Below, piece by piece: positions 17,580 to 26,325 of a DNA stretch of 64,000 nt (position 1 is its first letter; the number at the start of each line of letters is the position of its first letter). Origin of the DNA: Prescottella agglutinans (lineage in GTDB: Bacteria; Actinomycetota; Actinomycetes; Mycobacteriales; Mycobacteriaceae). Location of the stretch: positions 248,001 through 312,000 of the forward strand of contig NZ_RKLP01000008.1 in the NCBI RefSeq assembly GCF_004011865.1, given 5' to 3'. The notes beneath the pieces are model-generated. The model saw nothing but the letters and a program-made list of their open reading frames with translations, did not search any database and was not told where the DNA came from. The translations under genes were made by a program, and so were the position numbers.

Positions 17580-17744
17580 ATGAGCGAATTGACTACCTGG
17601 GAGTACGCGACCGTGCCGCTCCTGACGCACGCGACCAAGGCGATCCTCGACCAGTGGGGCGGGGACGGCTGGGAACTGGTCACCGTGCTCCCCGGCCCGA
17701 CCGGCGAGCAGCACGTGGCCTACCTCAAGCGTCCGAAGGGCTGA
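17580..17744 (+). CDS. Small DUF4177-like protein (54 aa)
   Basis: The short product contains TWEYATVPLL and DGWELVTVLPG, the two halves of the DUF4177 motif in which a Trp-Glu-Tyr strand is followed by a GWELV strand. TAGGCT ends eight bases before the ATG, so it is probably leaderless. It lies five bases upstream of the RidA gene in the same orientation. A corresponding small gene (Rv3678A) occupies this place in M. tuberculosis. Function unknown. Confidence 0.75.
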   Translation: MSELTTWEYATVPLLTHATKAILDQWGGDGWELVTVLPGPTGEQHVAYLKRPKG

Positions 17745-17748
17745 GACC

Positions 17749-18219
17749 GTGGCAGACACCGCACAGTCCTGGACCGCGCGCCTGGCCGAGCTGGGCATCG
17801 AACTGCCGCCGGTGGCCGCGCCCGTCGCCGCCTACGTGCCGGCCGTCCGCACCGGAGACCACGTCCACACCTCGGGTCAGCTGCCGTTCGTCGACGGCAA
17901 GCTGCCGATCGTCGGCAAGCTCGGCGCGGACGTCTCGGACGCCGACGCGAAGGCCGCCGCGCGTCAGTGCGCGCTGAACGCGCTCGCCGCCGTGGACGCG
18001 CTGGTCGGCCTGGACTCGATCGTGCGCATCGTCAAGGTCGTCGGCTTCGTGGCCTCGGCCGAGGGCTTCACCGGTCAGCCCGGCGTGATCAACGGCGCGT
18101 CCGAGTTCCTCGGTGAGGTGTTCGGCGACGCCGGTATCCACGCGCGCTCGGCGGTCGGTGTCGCCGAGCTGCCGCTGGGGTCGCCCGTCGAGGTGGAACT
18201 CATCGCCGAGGTGCGCTGA
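17749..18219 (+). CDS. RidA/YjgF-family protein (156 aa)
   Basis: The protein has the RidA-like core with TSGQLPFVDGKLPIVGKLG in the N-terminal half and SEFLGEVFGDAGIHARSAVGVAELP toward the end. Canonical RidA proteins hydrolyse reactive enamine/imine intermediates made by PLP enzymes using a conserved Arg in an R-x-x-x-x-V segment; here HARSAVGVAELPLG keeps the Arg. It is about 30 residues longer than classical RidA, typical of the YjgF-like actinobacterial subgroup. It starts with GTG five bases after the DUF4177 stop, so both form one operon. Confidence 0.85.
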   Translation: MADTAQSWTARLAELGIELPPVAAPVAAYVPAVRTGDHVHTSGQLPFVDGKLPIVGKLGADVSDADAKAAARQCALNALAAVDALVGLDSIVRIVKVVGFVASAEGFTGQPGVINGASEFLGEVFGDAGIHARSAVGVAELPLGSPVEVELIAEVR

Positions 18220-18268
18220 GCGCCACCCGCTTTCCCTGCTGAGCCGCATTCCCGAAAGGGTGTGCGGC

Positions 18269-18922
18269 TCAGTTGTTTTCGGGGTTCCGGGAGTTCACGT
18301 GGTCGACGAGGCGGCGCATGCAGCCGACCGCGAGTTCCGCGGGACCGTCCGGGCCGGTGGTGGGGGCGTCGGTGGCCGCCCACGTCTCGACCGCGATGCG
18401 CATCGCGGCGTTCGCGGCCGCCGCGACCAGTCGGACGGTCAGCGGATCGGTGTCCGGGCCCATCAGCGGCGTCAGTGCCGCGACCAGACCCTCCTCCGAA
18501 TCGTGTTGCACGCGAAGCCACACCGCGTGCAGGCCCGGTTCGTCGTGCACCGTTCGCAGCAGCCCCCGCGTCCACTGCAGCATCTCCTCGGTGACGTCCT
18601 CCGACGGTGTCAGGGCCCGCCGCGTCGCGCGTTCGAGGGCTTGCTCGACGGACGGGGTGTCTGCCGCGTCGGCCTCCTCGGTGAGGTAGGTGATCCAGTT
18701 GGTGACCCCGCCCGCGAGGAGCGGCGAGACGGCGTCCTCCTTGGTGCGGAAATAGCGGTAGAACGTGCGCAGGCCGATCCCCGCCGCCGCCGCGATCTCC
18801 TCCGCGGTCACCGACGACGCGCCCCTCGCGGAGAACAGGTCTGCCGCGCGCCGGGAGATCTCGAGTTGCGTCTCCGCCTTGCGTCGCTCGGTCAGCGACG
18901 TGACGGGTTGTGCGCCGGGCAT
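18269..18922 (-). CDS. TetR-family transcriptional regulator (217 aa)
   Basis: The N-terminal helix-turn-helix reads SVTAEEIAAAAGIGLRTFYR with YFRTKEDAV after it, the classic TetR pattern. The C-terminal part is a helical ligand-binding/dimer domain. GGAGGAG lies about ten bases before the ATG, which fixes the start within a much longer open frame. It diverges from a short-chain dehydrogenase over 133 bp, so it most likely controls that gene and itself. In that gap GTGCCAA occurs twice in direct orientation (18993 and 19011); this might be part of an operator but is weak. Confidence 0.86.
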   Translation of the reverse strand: MPGAQPVTSLTERRKAETQLEISRRAADLFSARGASSVTAEEIAAAAGIGLRTFYRYFRTKEDAVSPLLAGGVTNWITYLTEEADAADTPSVEQALERATRRALTPSEDVTEEMLQWTRGLLRTVHDEPGLHAVWLRVQHDSEEGLVAALTPLMGPDTDPLTVRLVAAAANAAMRIAVETWAATDAPTTGPDGPAELAVGCMRRLVDHVNSRNPENN

Positions 18923-19055
18923 GTTCTGGGCTCCTCCGATGGTCTCGGATCGCAGACTACCGGTCCTGTTCCGAAGAAATTCGTGACACAACGTGCCAAG
19001 TCGGCCTACTGTGCCAATAGGTCCACAACACGACTCTAGTTGATCAGGAGAGACC

Positions 19056-19820
19056 ATGAAGCGATTCGACGGACGTCGAGTACTCATCACCGGCGCCGGA
19101 TCCGGCATCGGGCAGGCCACGGCCGCCCGCATCCTCGAGGAGGGCGGCATCGTCGTCGCCGCCGATGTGTCCGAGGCCGGGCTCGAGGTGACGCGTGAGC
19201 GGGCCGCCGCGGCCGGCACCGCCGACCGGCTGACCACGGCGATCGTGGACATCTCGAACGAGGACTCGGTCCGGGAGAACATCGGCGGCGCGATCGAGGG
19301 CCTCGGCGGCCTCGACGTGCTGATCAACGCCGCGGGCATCCTGCGCTCCTCGCACACCGAGAAGACCACCCTCGACTTCTGGAACAAGGTGGTCGGGGTC
19401 AACCTGACCGGCACGTTCCTGGTCACCCGCGAGGCGCTGCCCGCGCTACTCGAGTCGGGCAAGGGTGTCGTGGTGAACTTCAGCTCCACCTCCGCCCATT
19501 TCGCGCACCCGTACATGGCCGCGTACGCCGCCACCAAGGGCGGCATCCGCTCGTTCACCCACGCGATCGCGCTCGAGTACGCCAAGCAGGGCCTGCGCGC
19601 CGTCGCCGTCGAGCCGGGCAGCATCGCGTCCGGCATGACCAGCGATCCGGGATTCCCGGAGGACGTCGATCCGAGCCTGATCGGCAAGCTCTACCCGTGG
19701 ATCGGCGAGGGCTTCGCGCCGCCGGAGGACGTGGCCGGTGTGATCGCGATGCTCGCCTCCGACGACGGCAAGTTCGTCACCGGCACCGAGATCCGGATCG
19801 ACGGCGGCACCCACATGTGA
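19056..19820 (+). CDS. Short-chain dehydrogenase/reductase (254 aa)
   Basis: This is a classical SDR with GAGSGIG (13-19) for NAD(P) binding, NAAG (91-94), the catalytic Ser144 and YAATK (Tyr157, Lys161), and a PG motif after the active site. Asp38 at the end of strand two (AADVSE) favours NAD over NADP. GGAGAG lies seven bases upstream of the ATG. It is divergent from a TetR regulator and probably its target. Substrate unknown; a secondary alcohol or steroid-like ketone is plausible for the family. Confidence 0.86.
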   Translation: MKRFDGRRVLITGAGSGIGQATAARILEEGGIVVAADVSEAGLEVTRERAAAAGTADRLTTAIVDISNEDSVRENIGGAIEGLGGLDVLINAAGILRSSHTEKTTLDFWNKVVGVNLTGTFLVTREALPALLESGKGVVVNFSSTSAHFAHPYMAAYAATKGGIRSFTHAIALEYAKQGLRAVAVEPGSIASGMTSDPGFPEDVDPSLIGKLYPWIGEGFAPPEDVAGVIAMLASDDGKFVTGTEIRIDGGTHM

Positions 19821-19945
19821 GTGCGCTTGCGCCGCACCAGGTGTCGGGCTGATCGGACGCACGTTCGGTGGAGTCGTACAGTGAGGACCGGTTTCGGTTC
19901 CGGATTCCACCGAACATGCTGTCGGCCCGTCAGGAAGGTGCGTCG

Positions 19946-20731
19946 ATGACGCTTCAGCACCCCGCATACGCCCAGCTGCGTCAGGTCACGCCGACCGCCG
20001 CGGTGATCCTCGAGAAAAACCCCAGCATGTACTCGCTCGAGGGCACCAACACCTGGATCCTGCGGGCCCCCGGCGGCGACGAGTGCATCGTCGTCGACCC
20101 GGGCGACGACGACCCCGAGCACCTGGCGCGGGTCGCGGACGTCGGGACCGTGGTGCTGACGCTGATCTCGCACCGCCACCACGACCACACCGGCGGCATC
20201 GACCGGTTCTTCGAACTGACCGGTGCCCCGGTGCGTGCGGTGCACGAGGAGTTCCGCCGCGGCGGCGGTGGCGGCCTCGAGCACGACGAGGTCATCGAGG
20301 CCGCGGGCCTGACGTTGCGGGTGCTGTGGACCCCGGGGCACACCGCCGATTCGGTGTCGTTCGTGATCGAGGGGGAGGGGTCCGTGCTCACCGCCGACAC
20401 CATCCTCGGCCGCGGCACCACCGTCCTCGACGCGTCGGACGGCAACCTGCGCGACTACCTGGAGTCGATGCGGATCCTCATCGGCCTCGGCCCCGGTCGG
20501 ACGGTGCTGCCCGGGCACGGCCCGGAACTGCCCGACCTCCAGGCCGTGGCGCAGTACTACCTCGCGCACCGCGAGGAGCGGCTCGCCCAGGTCCGGGGCG
20601 CCCTCGACGTCCTCGGTGCCGACGCCGACGTGCGTGCGGTGGTCGAACACGTCTACACCGACGTCGACGAGACGCTGTGGCCGGCCGCCGAGCAGTCGGT
20701 GCGGGTGCAGTTGGAGTACCTGCGCGGCTGA
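19946..20731 (+). CDS. Metallo-beta-lactamase-fold hydrolase (261 aa)
   Basis: The metal-binding motif HRHHDHTGG begins at residue 76, followed by TPGHTADS and a PGHGPEL near the C-terminal third, the standard MBL-fold ligand set. The arrangement with a C-terminal helical domain (about residues 190-261) resembles the LACTB2 / YflN-like group, some of which are ribonucleases or thioesterases rather than lactamases. GGAAGG precedes the ATG at 19946 with good spacing, which favours it over an upstream in-frame ATG. It corresponds by position to Rv3677c. Function is not assigned further. Confidence 0.83.
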   Translation: MTLQHPAYAQLRQVTPTAAVILEKNPSMYSLEGTNTWILRAPGGDECIVVDPGDDDPEHLARVADVGTVVLTLISHRHHDHTGGIDRFFELTGAPVRAVHEEFRRGGGGGLEHDEVIEAAGLTLRVLWTPGHTADSVSFVIEGEGSVLTADTILGRGTTVLDASDGNLRDYLESMRILIGLGPGRTVLPGHGPELPDLQAVAQYYLAHREERLAQVRGALDVLGADADVRAVVEHVYTDVDETLWPAAEQSVRVQLEYLRG

Positions 20732-20773
20732 GCGCGCGCCGACCATTCGGCGCGCCGCCCGGCCCCGCCTTCG

Positions 20774-21649
20774 TCAGGAGATCTTGGCGATCACCGATTC
20801 CGCGTAGTTCTCGAGGTTCGCGATCTTGCGCTCCAGTGGCTCCGTGTCCGGTGCGACCTCGTACGAGTTGCGGAAGCCGACGATCACATCGGTGACGCCC
20901 TTGTCCTCGAGCCGCTTGACCCCGTCGACGGTGAAGGCCTCCGCCGACGCGACGTGGATCTCGAACGGGGCGTCCGCCTTGCCCTCCGCGGCGCGGATCT
21001 TCTGCAGCTTCGCGAGCATCACATCGAGCTCCTCCGGGTCGCCGCCGGCATGCGTCCACCCGTCGCCGCGCACCACGGCGCGGCGCAAGGCCGCATCGCT
21101 GTGCCCGCCGATCAGGATCGGGATCGGCTGGGTCGGAACCGGATTCAGCTTGATCGACGGCACGTCGTAGATCTCGCCGTGGTACTCGAAGTACCCGCCG
21201 GCGGTGAGTCCGCGCACGATGTCGATCGCCTCGTCCGTCCGCCGGCCGCGTCGTTCCCACGGCACCCCCATGACCTGGAAGTCCTCGGGCCACGGGCTGA
21301 CCCCGACGCCCAGTCGCAGACGGTTGTTCGTCAGGTAGGCCACCGAGGCGGCCTGCTTGGCGACGAGGACCGGCGGACGGATGGGGAGCTTGAGCACGAA
21401 GGTGGTGAACCGCAGCGTGCTCGTCGCCGCACCCAGGGCCATGGCGAGGATCATCGCCTCCACGAACGGCTTGTTCTCGAGGAACTCCCGGTTCCCGTCG
21501 GGCGTGTAGGGGTAGACCGAATCGGACTCCTCCGGGTAGCAGATGCTGTCTGCGATGGTCATGGAGTCGAATCCGACGCGTTCGGCCGCCTGGGCGAGCG
21601 GCACGTAGAAGTCGGGGTCGGTCATGGCCTCTGCATAGGTGAATCGCAC
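20774..21649 (-). CDS. LLM-class F420-dependent oxidoreductase (291 aa)
   Basis: The product is a luciferase-like TIM-barrel protein with FDSMTIADS near the start, LGVGVSPWPEDF after the fourth strand and IPILIGGHSDAALRRAVVRGDGW, the usual F420/FMN pocket motifs. Members use reduced F420 or flavin for hydride transfer or monooxygenation. GGAAG precedes the GTG at 21649, which sets the start inside a longer frame. It is transcribed divergently from the aminomuconate operon, sharing its 252-bp regulatory region, so it may take part in the same catabolism, but a specific step cannot be named. Confidence 0.83.
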   Translation of the reverse strand: MRFTYAEAMTDPDFYVPLAQAAERVGFDSMTIADSICYPEESDSVYPYTPDGNREFLENKPFVEAMILAMALGAATSTLRFTTFVLKLPIRPPVLVAKQAASVAYLTNNRLRLGVGVSPWPEDFQVMGVPWERRGRRTDEAIDIVRGLTAGGYFEYHGEIYDVPSIKLNPVPTQPIPILIGGHSDAALRRAVVRGDGWTHAGGDPEELDVMLAKLQKIRAAEGKADAPFEIHVASAEAFTVDGVKRLEDKGVTDVIVGFRNSYEVAPDTEPLERKIANLENYAESVIAKIS

Positions 21650-21854
21650 GGTGGGCTTCCTTCGGTCGAGTGGTGGTCGGCGAACCGACACGACGGGCAA
21701 CGGACGTGGACCACGGTCGTGAGGGGCGGGCGCCGCCACCCCACCCACGCATTCTGGGAGTGGGCTGGATCACATGTCAGTGTCACTCCCACTGCGCGGG
21801 AAGCCCGGCCCCTGGCGTGGGCGGCACGTATGCCCAACCGGTCATGACTCCGAC

Positions 21855-21878
21855 CGGATTTGGCATTTGTTCGGCATG
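21855..21878 (+). promoter_or_regulatory. Candidate operator A: GGCAT direct repeat, 11-bp period
   Basis: Two GGCAT units begin at 21862 and 21873, exactly 11 bases apart, ending 24 bases before the ATG of the aldehyde dehydrogenase. The surrounding 24 bases share 18 or 19 positions with the element at 26190-26213 upstream of the transporter, and a related repeat precedes the formamidase gene. One-helical-turn direct repeats are compatible with an activator such as the LysR protein of this island. Confidence 0.45.
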
Positions 21879-21901
21879 GGCCGGAACTCGACCATTGATC
21901 C

Positions 21902-23377
21902 ATGACTTCATCCCTCGACGGTTGGATCCGTAACTTCGTCGACGGCGCATTCGTCGATCCCGACCCGCAGCGCGGCTTCGATCGGACCGATCCGGCGACC
22001 GGTCGCGTGCTCGCCCAGGTGCACGAGGCCGACCAGGCGCTCGTCGACCGGGCCGTGACCTCGGCCCGTCGAGCGCTCGACGGCGGTTGGGCCGACACCC
22101 CGGTCCGGGAGCGGGCCGCGCTGCTGCGCCGCGCCGCGGATCGGATCGAGGAACGCTTCGAGGAGTTCGTCGCGGCCGAGATGGCGGACACCGGCAAGCC
22201 GCTCACCCAGGCGCGCGAACTCGACGTCGCCCGCGCGCTCACCAACTTCCGGACCTTCGCCGACATCGTCTCCGCGGCCGGTCAGGAATCGTTCATGACC
22301 GACCTGGCGGGCGGGCGTCAGGCGCTCAACTACGCGGTCCGCAAGCCGCTCGGCGTGGTCGCGGTCATCGTGCCGTGGAACCTGCCGCTGCTGCTGCTCA
22401 CCTGGAAGGTGGCGCCCGCCCTCGCGTGCGGCAACGCGGTGGTGGTCAAGCCCAGTGAGGAGACCCCGGCGACGGCAACCCTGCTCGCGGAGGTGTTGGC
22501 GGAGGTCGGCCTGCCCGCCGGCGTGTACAACGTGGTGCACGGTTTCGGTGGCAACTCCGCCGGCGAGTACCTCACGACCCACCCCGGCATCGACGGCGTC
22601 ACGTTCACCGGTTCGTCCGCGACGGGCTCGCATGTGATGAAAACCGTTGCGCCGCGGGTGCGTCCGGTTTCCTTCGAGCTCGGCGGCAAGAACGCGGCGA
22701 TCGTGTTCGACGACGTCGATCTGGACGAGGCGCTGACCGGCCTGACCAAGTCGGTGTTCACCAACACCGGGCAGGTGTGCCTGTGCACCGAGCGGGTGTA
22801 CGTGCATCGCTCGATCTTCGACGACGTCGCGACCGGTCTGGCCGAGCGCGCCGAGCAACTCCGGCTGGGGGACCCCACCGCCGCGGACACCACCACCGGG
22901 CCGCTCATCTCGCAGGCCCACCGCGAGAAGGTGCTGAGCTACTTCCGGATGGCCGAACAGTCCGGGGCGAAGGTCCTCACCGGCGGCGGAATCCCCGATC
23001 TCGGAGAGCGGTTCGCGTACGGATCGTGGATCCAGCCGACGCTGTGGACGGGGCTGACCAACCAGGACCCGGTGCTCCGCGAGGAGATCTTCGGTCCGGT
23101 CGCCGCGCTCGTGCCGTTCGACACGGAGGAGGAGGCGGTCGCTCTGGCGAACGACACCAAGTACGGTCTCGCCGCGGCGGTGTGGACCAACGACCTGCGT
23201 CGCGGTCACCGGGTGGCCCAGAAGATGAACGTCGGAATCTCGTGGGTCAACACGTGGTTCACGCGCGAGTTGCGGTCGCCGTTCGGCGGTGTCGGGCTCT
23301 CCGGCATCGGCCGCGAGGGCGGCGAATCGTCGCTGCACTTCTACACCGAGCCCACCAACGTGTGCGTGGCACTGTGA
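21902..23377 (+). CDS. 2-aminomuconate-6-semialdehyde dehydrogenase-like ALDH (491 aa)
   Basis: This is an NAD-dependent aldehyde dehydrogenase with PWN (Asn160), FELGGKN (Glu259) and the catalytic Cys293 in TGQVCLC; EIFGPV and the C-terminal FGGVGLSGIGREGG complete the family set. The ending GREGGESSLHFYTEPTNVC fits the hydroxymuconic/aminomuconic semialdehyde dehydrogenase group. It is first in an operon with 3-hydroxyanthranilate dioxygenase and ACMS decarboxylase, so it most likely oxidises 2-aminomuconate 6-semialdehyde to 2-aminomuconate. The name of the reaction comes from the neighbours as much as from the protein. Confidence 0.85.
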   Translation: MTSSLDGWIRNFVDGAFVDPDPQRGFDRTDPATGRVLAQVHEADQALVDRAVTSARRALDGGWADTPVRERAALLRRAADRIEERFEEFVAAEMADTGKPLTQARELDVARALTNFRTFADIVSAAGQESFMTDLAGGRQALNYAVRKPLGVVAVIVPWNLPLLLLTWKVAPALACGNAVVVKPSEETPATATLLAEVLAEVGLPAGVYNVVHGFGGNSAGEYLTTHPGIDGVTFTGSSATGSHVMKTVAPRVRPVSFELGGKNAAIVFDDVDLDEALTGLTKSVFTNTGQVCLCTERVYVHRSIFDDVATGLAERAEQLRLGDPTAADTTTGPLISQAHREKVLSYFRMAEQSGAKVLTGGGIPDLGERFAYGSWIQPTLWTGLTNQDPVLREEIFGPVAALVPFDTEEEAVALANDTKYGLAAAVWTNDLRRGHRVAQKMNVGISWVNTWFTRELRSPFGGVGLSGIGREGGESSLHFYTEPTNVCVAL

Positions 23378-23411
23378 TCGAAAGGGACATGATCGTGGGA
23401 AGTGAGAGCTG

Positions 23412-24182
23412 ATGTCACTGAGCAGCAACGAGATCGCGGCACTGGCGGATCGACTGGACGAGGCGCAGATCGGCGTCCACGACACGATCAGCCTCGCCGA
23501 CGACACCGACATCGACATCGACGACGCGTACCGTATCCAGGAAGCCGTCGTCGCACGGCGCCTCGGCCGCGGTGAAGCGCTCGTCGGTGTCAAACTCGGG
23601 TTCACCAGCAAGGCCAAGATGGCGCAGATGGGGGTCTCCGACGTGATCGTCGGCCGTCTCACCGACGCGATGCGCGTCGAGGACGGCGGGAAGGTCGACC
23701 TGCAGCGGTTCATCCACCCGAAGATCGAACCCGAGGTGGCGTACCGGTTGAGCCGCGACGTCGACCTCGACGATCCGACGATCGACATCGTCGCCTGCGT
23801 CGACGGCGTCGCGCCGGCCATGGAGATCATCGACTCCCGTTACCGGGACTTCCGCTTCACGTACACCGATGTCGTCGCGGACAACACCTCCGCCGCGGCG
23901 TACGTGATCGGGCCGTGGTCCGACCTCCAGGACGTCTCCGACCGAGCCGTGCGTCTGACGGTCGGCGACACGGCCGTCGACGGTTCCACCGGCGCGATCC
24001 TCGACGACCCGGTCAACGCGCTGCACGCGCTCCTCGACATGTGCCGGCGTCGGCGGATTCCGCTGCGGGCGGGAGAGGTCGTGCTCGCCGGCGCGGCGAC
24101 GGCCGCGGTGCCGCTGACCGCCACCGTCGCCCGGTGCGAGATCGCCGGACTGGGCGCCGTGACAGTGAAGGGAATCGCATGA
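23412..24182 (+). CDS. 4-oxalocrotonate decarboxylase / 2-keto-4-pentenoate hydratase family enzyme (256 aa)
   Basis: The protein belongs to the hydratase/decarboxylase superfamily: [17 protein letters not shown] carries the early conserved Lys and the central [10 protein letters not shown] contains the Glu-x-Glu metal ligands. In meta-cleavage pathways such enzymes convert 4-oxalocrotonate to 2-oxopent-4-enoate, or hydrate the latter. In this operon the deaminase product is 4-oxalocrotonate, so a decarboxylase role fits best. No separate hydratase or aldolase gene is present in the window. Its stop overlaps the next start by ATGA. Confidence 0.8.
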   Translation: MSLSSNEIAALADRLDEAQIGVHDTISLADDTDIDIDDAYRIQEAVVARRLGRGEALVGVKLGFTSKAKMAQMGVSDVIVGRLTDAMRVEDGGKVDLQRFIHPKIEPEVAYRLSRDVDLDDPTIDIVACVDGVAPAMEIIDSRYRDFRFTYTDVVADNTSAAAYVIGPWSDLQDVSDRAVRLTVGDTAVDGSTGAILDDPVNALHALLDMCRRRRIPLRAGEVVLAGAATAAVPLTATVARCEIAGLGAVTVKGIA

Positions 24183-24637
24183 GTGACAACGCCGCCAAGG
24201 TGATCGACCGTCTCGCCACGCCGCGCGGACGCTTCCCGCACGTGAAGGTGGTGGGCGACTTCGTGTACGTCTCCGGCACCAGTTCGCGTCGCCCGGACAA
24301 CACGTTCGTCGGCGTCGAGGTCGACGAGATGGGGACCACGAACCTCGACATCCGCGCCCAGACCCGCGCGGTGATCGAGAACATCCGATCGATCCTGGCG
24401 GAGGTCGGCGCCGACCTGAACGACCTCGTCCAGGTGACGTCGTACCTGGTGTCCATGAACGACTTCGGCGGCTACAACGAGGTGTACGCCGAGATGTTCG
24501 ACGAGACCGGTCCCACCCGCACCACCGTTGCGGTGCATCAGCTTCCGCACCCCCACCTGCTCATCGAGATCCAGGGCGTCGCCTACCTGCCCGCCCACCG
24601 CCGTACGAACGCCCCCGACACGGAGGACCGCGCATGA
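24179..24637 (+). CDS. RidA-family 2-aminomuconate deaminase (152 aa)
   Basis: This is a YjgF/RidA fold protein with [19 protein letters not shown] in the first half and [19 protein letters not shown] in the second. The Pseudomonas aminomuconate deaminases (AmnD/NbaF) belong to this family and have about 140-150 residues. The position between the decarboxylase and 3-hydroxyanthranilate dioxygenase genes, with ATGA overlaps on both sides, supports release of ammonia from 2-aminomuconate to give 4-oxalocrotonate. It is clearly different from the housekeeping RidA at 17.7 kb. Confidence 0.83.
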   Translation: MSDNAAKVIDRLATPRGRFPHVKVVGDFVYVSGTSSRRPDNTFVGVEVDEMGTTNLDIRAQTRAVIENIRSILAEVGADLNDLVQVTSYLVSMNDFGGYNEVYAEMFDETGPTRTTVAVHQLPHPHLLIEIQGVAYLPAHRRTNAPDTEDRA

Positions 24638-25155
24638 CCGTCATCCCGCCCGTCATCGACTTCCAGAAGTGGATCGCCGAGAACCGGCACCTGCTCGCCC
24701 CGCCGGTCAACAACCAGACCATGGCGCTCGGTGACGACTTCATCGTGCAGGTCGTCGGCGGACCGAACGAGCGCACCGACTACCACCTCGACCCGTACGA
24801 GGAGTGGTTCTATCAGATCGAGGGCGACATCCACGTCGACGTCATGACCGAGGACGGGCCGCAGCGGGTGCACATCCGCGAGGGCGAGACCTGGCTGCTC
24901 CCGGGCAATCTGCCGCACTCGCCGCAGCGCCCGACCGCCGGCTCGATCGGGCTGGTCATCGAACGGGTGCGCCGCGAGGGCACCCTCGAGAAGTTCCAGT
25001 GGTACTGCCTCGAGTGCAACCACCTGATCCACGAGATCGAACTCCAGGTGCGCGACATCGTCGCCGACCTCCCGCCCGTGTTCGTGCAGTTCTATGAGGA
25101 CGAGCAGGCGCGCACGTGCGGCAACTGCGGTGCCCTGCACCCGGGGAAGGGCTGA
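24634..25155 (+). CDS. 3-hydroxyanthranilate 3,4-dioxygenase (173 aa)
   Basis: A cupin whose ligand positions coincide with those of the crystallised Cupriavidus enzyme: His51, Glu57 and His95 for the catalytic iron, and Cys125, Cys128, Cys162, Cys165 for the rubredoxin-like second iron site of the bacterial form. It opens 3-hydroxyanthranilate to 2-amino-3-carboxymuconate semialdehyde (ACMS). Length is that of the family. It overlaps the upstream deaminase by ATGA and precedes ACMS decarboxylase by one base. This is the best-defined enzyme of the island and fixes the pathway. Confidence 0.95.
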   Translation: MTVIPPVIDFQKWIAENRHLLAPPVNNQTMALGDDFIVQVVGGPNERTDYHLDPYEEWFYQIEGDIHVDVMTEDGPQRVHIREGETWLLPGNLPHSPQRPTAGSIGLVIERVRREGTLEKFQWYCLECNHLIHEIELQVRDIVADLPPVFVQFYEDEQARTCGNCGALHPGKG

Positions 25156-25156
25156 C

Positions 25157-26161
25157 GTGAGCGGCATCATCGACGTCCACACCCACTACGTCCCCAAGGG
25201 GTGGCCGGACCTGACGGGTGACGCCGGACCCGACGCGCCGTGGCTGCGGGTCGAGAGCGAGTCCGAGGCCGTGATCATGATGGGCTCCAAGGAGTTCCGT
25301 CGGATCCAGGCCGATGCCTGGGATGCGGAGACGCGGCTGCGGGACATGGACGCCGACGGCGTCCGGACCCAGGTGGTCTCGCCGACGCCGGCGTTCTTCA
25401 ACTACGGGCGCACCGGGGAACAGGCCGAGCGGATCTCTCGGATCTTCAACGACCTCGCGCTCGAGATCGTCGAACCGGCACCCGACCGGCTGATCCCGTT
25501 CTGTCAGGTGCCGTTGCAGGACGCCGACGCGGCCTGCCGCGAGGTGGAGCGCTGCGTCGCCAACGGGCACCGCGGCGTCGAGATCGGCAACCACGTCGGT
25601 GACCGTGACCTCGACAGCGAGGGCGTGGTGACGTTCCTGCAACACTGTGCGTCGCTCGACGTGCCGGTGTTCGTCCACCCGTGGGACATGGACTCGTCAC
25701 CACGACTGGATCGGTGGATGGCGCAGTGGCTGACCGCGATGCCGGCCGAGACGCACCTGTCGATCCTCGCGCTCGTCCTCGGGGGCGTCTTCGACCGCAT
25801 CGACGAGCGCCTGAAGATCGGATTCGCGCACGGTGGTGGATCGTTCGCGTTCTGGCTGGGCCGGATGGAGAACGCGTGGCACCGTCGCCACGACGTCATC
25901 GGAACGTCGGAGATGCCGCCGTCGCACTACCTCGGCCGGTTCTACGTGGACTCGGTGGTGTTCGACGACCGCGCCCTGCGCCTGCTCGTCGACACCGTCG
26001 GCGTCGAGCGCGTGATGGTGGGCAGCGACTACCCGTACCCGCTGGGCGAGCGCCCCGTCGGCGAGGTGGTGCGCAAGAGCGAGTTCCTGGGGGAGGTAGA
26101 GCGGCACCTGATCCAGCGCGGGAACGCCGAGCGCTTCCTCGGGATCTCCGATATCGCCTGA
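25157..26161 (+). CDS. 2-amino-3-carboxymuconate 6-semialdehyde decarboxylase (ACMSD), amidohydrolase family (334 aa)
   Basis: The N-terminal IDVHTHYVP supplies the two metal His residues (8 and 10); later HPWDMDS, FAHGGGSF and GSDYPYP carry the other metal and catalytic residues of the ACMSD branch of amidohydrolases. Length equals that of the Pseudomonas fluorescens enzyme. It removes the carboxyl group from ACMS, diverting it from quinolinate formation into catabolism. The GTG at 25157 is taken because it follows the dioxygenase stop by one base with GGGGAAGG upstream. It is the last gene of the operon. Confidence 0.92.
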   Translation: MSGIIDVHTHYVPKGWPDLTGDAGPDAPWLRVESESEAVIMMGSKEFRRIQADAWDAETRLRDMDADGVRTQVVSPTPAFFNYGRTGEQAERISRIFNDLALEIVEPAPDRLIPFCQVPLQDADAACREVERCVANGHRGVEIGNHVGDRDLDSEGVVTFLQHCASLDVPVFVHPWDMDSSPRLDRWMAQWLTAMPAETHLSILALVLGGVFDRIDERLKIGFAHGGGSFAFWLGRMENAWHRRHDVIGTSEMPPSHYLGRFYVDSVVFDDRALRLLVDTVGVERVMVGSDYPYPLGERPVGEVVRKSEFLGEVERHLIQRGNAERFLGISDIA

Positions 26162-26189
26162 GGCATACCCAAATTGAGATATCCAGCGG

Positions 26190-26213
26190 CCGATTCGGCA
26201 TTTGTGAGTCATG
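26190..26213 (+). promoter_or_regulatory. Candidate operator B: GGCAT/GTCAT direct repeat, 11-bp period
   Basis: GGCAT at 26197 and GTCAT at 26208 are 11 bases apart, in a 24-base block closely matching operator A (21855-21878). It lies 113 bases before the ATG of the MHS transporter. A GTGAG-N6-CTCAC inverted repeat (26204-26219) overlaps it. Confidence 0.4.
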
Positions 26214-26325
26214 TCTCACGTGGGCAGAATTCTCTGCACGAGGCCGATGAGGCCGCTGAATTCTCCTGGTGAACAACGGATCTCGATGATCCGACCGCCT
26301 CCCCGACACCCGATAGGTATCTGCG

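Noticed and set aside
18993-19017. GTGCCAA direct repeat as the TetR operator
   Set aside because: TetR regulators usually bind palindromes; two 7-base direct repeats 18 bases apart do not give enough evidence.
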